Below, piece after piece: positions 61,592 through 64,000 of a stretch of 64,000 nt of DNA (its first letter is position 1; every line of letters starts with the position of its first letter). The notes beneath the pieces were generated by a model. The model made no database searches, was not told the DNA's origin, and saw only the letters and a program-made list of their open reading frames with translations. Source of the DNA: Limnochorda sp. LNt (GTDB taxonomy: Bacteria; Bacillota; Limnochordia; Limnochordales; Geochordaceae); assembly GCF_035593265.1 (NCBI RefSeq), contig NZ_CP141614.1, positions 620,001 through 684,000 on the forward strand, read 5' to 3'. Position numbers and translations under genes: made by a program.

Positions 61592-62566
61592 GTGAAGGAT
61601 CGCACCCGCACAGGAGGGTGGGCGCGTACGGCGGGGGTGGCCTTGCTCCTGACCGTGATGGGGGCAGGGGGAGCGGGGTATGCCGCGGCTCGGGGTGGTG
61701 CCCCGGCGCAGGCGGCGCCGTCGTCCTTCTCCCCTCTCGATGCTCTGGACGAGGCGAGCCAGGCCTGTCTCAGTTGCCACGAGATGGAGGGGATGTCCGT
61801 CATCTTCGTGGACGGGATCGAGGTGGACGTCCAGGTCGATCCGGAGGCGTTCGCCAGCTCGGTCCACGCCCAGGCGGGCCTGGGCTGCCAGACCTGTCAC
61901 GTGGGGATCGACGACTATCCCCACCCCGAGGTGACGCAGACGCGGCTGCAGTGGGTGCTGGAGCAGCAGCATGTCTGCGCGTGGTGTCACTCGGCAGGCG
62001 ACGACTTCCACCTCGGAGCGCACGGGCGCGCCCTGAGCCTGGGCGATCCCGACGTGCCCAACTGCACGACCTGCCACGGCGACGCTCATGCCATCCAACC
62101 GGTCGCCACGCCGGCCTTCCGGGCCGGCATCGTGGATACGTGCGCCTCCTGCCACGCCGATGACGAGCTGATGACGGCCCACGGGGTGAGGACCGGCACG
62201 GTCCCGAGCTACCTGGCGGAGTTTCACGGGCTGACCGCCTCGCTCCTCAAGGAGAAGGGGGCGACCATCCCCGTCGCGGTCTGCTCCGACTGTCACGGGG
62301 CCCATGCCATCCTGCCAGCCGACGATCCGTCCTCCAGCGTCTTCGTCACCAACCTGGCCGCCACGTGCCGCCGCTGCCACCCGGACGCCACCAACGCCTT
62401 CGCGACGGCTTGGAGCATGCACGACAACCCCGAGCGACACCCGCTGGTGGGCGGCATCGCGTGGTTCTACCGGATCGTCACGGGCATCTCGGTGCTGGGC
62501 TTCCTGGGCTACATCGCCCTGGAGCGGGCTCATCAGCGCCGGGAGCGCACACGGAGGGGGGCTTGA
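61592..62566 (+). CDS. Seven-haem membrane cytochrome c
   Basis: 324 residues. GTG 61592 follows GGGGGG. Signal segment GVALLLTVMGAGGAGYAA. Seven CXXCH motifs are present: CLSCH, CQTCH, CAWCH, CTTCH, CASCH, CSDCH and CRRCH. A C-terminal span (FYRIVTGISVLGFLGYIALE) anchors it outside the cell. The frame extends upstream to 61457, but that part is not signal-like. It lies 6 nt before the cytochrome b gene and probably passes electrons between it and the next three-haem protein. Similar layout occurs in quinol-oxidising NapC/NrfH-like or cytochrome bc modules; the partner reductase is outside the window. Confidence 0.9.
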   Translation: MKDRTRTGGWARTAGVALLLTVMGAGGAGYAAARGGAPAQAAPSSFSPLDALDEASQACLSCHEMEGMSVIFVDGIEVDVQVDPEAFASSVHAQAGLGCQTCHVGIDDYPHPEVTQTRLQWVLEQQHVCAWCHSAGDDFHLGAHGRALSLGDPDVPNCTTCHGDAHAIQPVATPAFRAGIVDTCASCHADDELMTAHGVRTGTVPSYLAEFHGLTASLLKEKGATIPVAVCSDCHGAHAILPADDPSSSVFVTNLAATCRRCHPDATNAFATAWSMHDNPERHPLVGGIAWFYRIVTGISVLGFLGYIALERAHQRRERTRRGA

Positions 62567-62572
62567 CCCGTC

Positions 62573-63373
62573 GTGCGGGCGGGTATCGCCGAGCGGGCGG
62601 CGAGCCGCGCGGGCGCCGGCGCCGGCCCGGCGGAGGCGCAGGCGTACGTCCAGCGCTTCACCCGGTGGCAGGTGGTGCAGCACGCCGTGCTGATGGTGAG
62701 CTTCACGGGGCTGGCGTTGACCGGCATCCCGCAGAAGTACGCCCAGCTCGCCATCAGCCGCTGGCTCATCGAAGGGATGGGCGGCATCGAGCGAGTCCGC
62801 GAGGTCCATCACATACTGGCCTACGTCCTGCTGGGCCTGGGCCTCGTGCATGCCCTGGAGATGGTGGCGAGAGCCACCCGCTACGGTCTGCGCTCGCAGA
62901 TGTGGCCGGGCGTCCAGGACGCCCGGGACCTGTTGCAGCAGCTTCGCTACTTCATGGGGCTCGAGCACGAGGAGCCCCGCTTCGGCCGGTACTCCTTCAA
63001 GGAGAAGTTCGAGTACTGGGCCGTGGTCTGGGGCACGGCCGTCATGGGATTGACCGGGCTGATCCTGCTCTACCCGGAGGTCGCGACCCGATACCTGCCC
63101 GGGGTCGTCGTCCCGGCCGCCAGGGCCGCCCACGGGGGCGAGGCGGTCCTGGCCGTGCTGGCCATCCTCATCTGGCACATGTACAACGCCCACCTGCGCG
63201 CCGAGGTCTTCCCCATGGACCCGGTGATCTTCACCGGCCGCATGCCCCGTGAGCGAGCCCTGCGGGAGCACCCGCTGGAGCTGGAGCCCCCGGGCCGGGC
63301 ATCGGCTCAGACCTCGGCGACGGGGGCGTCCGTCACGTCGCCCGGAAGGGGAGGGGGCCCTTCGACCCCCTAG
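62573..63373 (+). CDS. Four-span cytochrome b (formate dehydrogenase gamma/cytochrome b561-like)
   Basis: 266 residues from GTG 62573. Spans are WQVVQHAVLMVSFTGLALTG, VHHILAYVLLGLGLVHALEM, FEYWAVVWGTAVMGLTGLIL and GGEAVLAVLAILIWHMYNAH. His residues near spans 1 (QHAV), 2 (VHH, VHALE) and 4 (IWHMYNAH) fit ligation of two b haems. Basic N-terminus and a Pro/Ser/Gly tail are cytoplasmic-like. It exchanges electrons with the quinone pool for the adjoining c-type cytochromes; direction unknown. Confidence 0.88.
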   Translation: MRAGIAERAASRAGAGAGPAEAQAYVQRFTRWQVVQHAVLMVSFTGLALTGIPQKYAQLAISRWLIEGMGGIERVREVHHILAYVLLGLGLVHALEMVARATRYGLRSQMWPGVQDARDLLQQLRYFMGLEHEEPRFGRYSFKEKFEYWAVVWGTAVMGLTGLILLYPEVATRYLPGVVVPAARAAHGGEAVLAVLAILIWHMYNAHLRAEVFPMDPVIFTGRMPRERALREHPLELEPPGRASAQTSATGASVTSPGRGGGPSTP

Positions 63374-63406
63374 GGACCGCTGCCGAGAGAGGAGGTGTCA
63401 TCGCAC

Positions 63407-63841
63407 ATGCGGGCGCGCTGGATGGTTGCGGTACTGATCGTGGGGTTCGCGCTCAGCTCGGTCGTCGCCGCCGTCGCGGCGGAGCAGGCGACCCTGCCCG
63501 CGATCCCCGGCATCACGGCGGAGGATACCCATCCCAACGGGTGCACCGACTGCCACCGCAAGGTGAGCGCGGACGGGGACTACAGCCTGGCCACGGAGAT
63601 CGCCAACATGGTGAAGGAGGGCCGGCACCCGCGGGTCTCCGACCGCATGCTCCAGGATCTTCCCAAGCAGTGCATCACTTGCCACAAGCCCGACAGCAAG
63701 TACCCGTTCGGCGAGATCATGCACTCGGCGCACCTGACGGGCGGGGCGGAGAATCACTTCATCACCAACTACCAGGGCCAGTGCATGCACTGCCATGCCA
63801 TGGATCCTCAGACCGGCAGCATCACGGTGAAGGGTCTCTGA
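63407..63841 (+). CDS. Three-haem secreted cytochrome c
   Basis: 144 residues. ATG 63407 lies 10 nt after AGAGGAGGT. Signal peptide WMVAVLIVGFALSSVVAAVA. CXXCH motifs are CTDCH, CITCH and CMHCH; further His residues (HPRV, MHSAH) could be distal ligands. It follows the cytochrome b by 33 nt. It may be the electron-delivery subunit of a periplasmic reductase. Confidence 0.88.
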   Translation: MRARWMVAVLIVGFALSSVVAAVAAEQATLPAIPGITAEDTHPNGCTDCHRKVSADGDYSLATEIANMVKEGRHPRVSDRMLQDLPKQCITCHKPDSKYPFGEIMHSAHLTGGAENHFITNYQGQCMHCHAMDPQTGSITVKGL

Positions 63842-63890
63842 GGGGGCGGGGGCGCCCCCTCGCCCTTCCCCTCGGGAGAGGTCGACGAGC

Positions 63891-64000
63891 ATGGCACGAC
63901 AGGCGACATCCCGGTGGCGCCTCTGGGTAGGGGCCTTGCTGGTGGTGGGAGCGACGGCCTACCTGATGGGCACAGCCTTCCACGGAGCGACGACCTATTA
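63891..64000 (+). CDS. Probable CcmE-like cytochrome c biogenesis protein, N-terminus only
   Basis: ATG 63891 follows GGGAGAGG. Only 36 residues are in the window: basic MARQATSRWRLWV, a span GALLVVGATAYLMGTAF, then HGATTY. A short basic tail, one span and an aromatic after it is the start of CcmE haem chaperones (periplasmic beta barrel follows). Neighbouring c-type cytochromes support it. The haem His is beyond the edge, so the call is tentative. Confidence 0.5.
   Translation, partial: MARQATSRWRLWVGALLVVGATAYLMGTAFHGATTY

Noticed and set aside
63849-63860. GGGGGCGCCCCC palindrome as terminator
   Set aside because: It is short, lacks a T run, and lies between co-directional cytochrome genes.

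Overview
The window is GC-rich bacterial chromosome, probably from a deep-branching Gram-positive (Bacillota) lineage of the Limnochordia/Thermaerobacter kind. This is inference. It rests on a DUF3243 protein, YkoP-type and DUF5696 proteins, a DasR/NagR regulator, FeoABC, a ferredoxin-dependent 2-oxoacid oxidoreductase and a 5S rRNA with an internal expansion. GTG and TTG starts and 1-14 nt gene overlaps are common.

Left part (1-21 kb), a mobile-element graveyard around a broken sugar-acid locus. An integrase-core transposase runs off the left edge. It is followed by a decayed and an intact IS1634-type transposase and a frameshifted IS with CTAG target duplications. Next is a catabolic locus: IclR regulator, FGGY kinase and SelA-like PLP lyase on the minus strand; M20 amidohydrolase, two ABC permeases, a binding protein and a KDPG-type aldolase on the plus strand. 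An IS1182-type element sits exactly inside the kinase, flanked by CTAG, and its removal would restore the frame. Downstream, an IS4-type element carries a nested IS21 with a perfect 5-bp duplication, and its right end cuts tRNA-Asp in the anticodon arm. An intact tRNA-Gln follows.

Middle (21-27 kb), accessory cassette. Three small unknown proteins (two with Cys motifs), the RNA ligase RtcB, a truncated PIN-like protein and a tyrosine recombinase with an unusual C-terminal tail are followed by an orphan expanded 5S rRNA and a frameshifted DUF1648 remnant.

Middle-right (27-43 kb), candidate glycan-uptake system. A GH18 protein and a solute-binding protein face a tightly coupled eight-gene operon: a CBM-like/binding-protein fusion, two permease pairs, an NHL-TPR protein, a Yip1-type membrane protein and a DUF5696 glycosidase-like protein. 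Two near-perfect DasR/NagR operators (GGTCTAGACC) lie in the divergent promoter. The likely regulator and a NagZ-type GH3 enzyme form a two-gene operon at the far end, with a one-mismatch operator upstream of the regulator. No ATPase is encoded nearby.

Right part (43-64 kb), mostly housekeeping. It holds a thioesterase, FabI, tRNA-Asn, DUF3243, a GldAFG/DUF4340-type ABC system (ATPase frameshifted in a C run), a YkoN-like glycosyltransferase/deacetylase/YkoP set, IscA, KorAB, an L,D-transpeptidase, a binding-protein-like membrane protein, FeoABC, and a respiratory module (seven-haem cytochrome c, cytochrome b, three-haem cytochrome c, start of a CcmE-like gene) running off the right edge.
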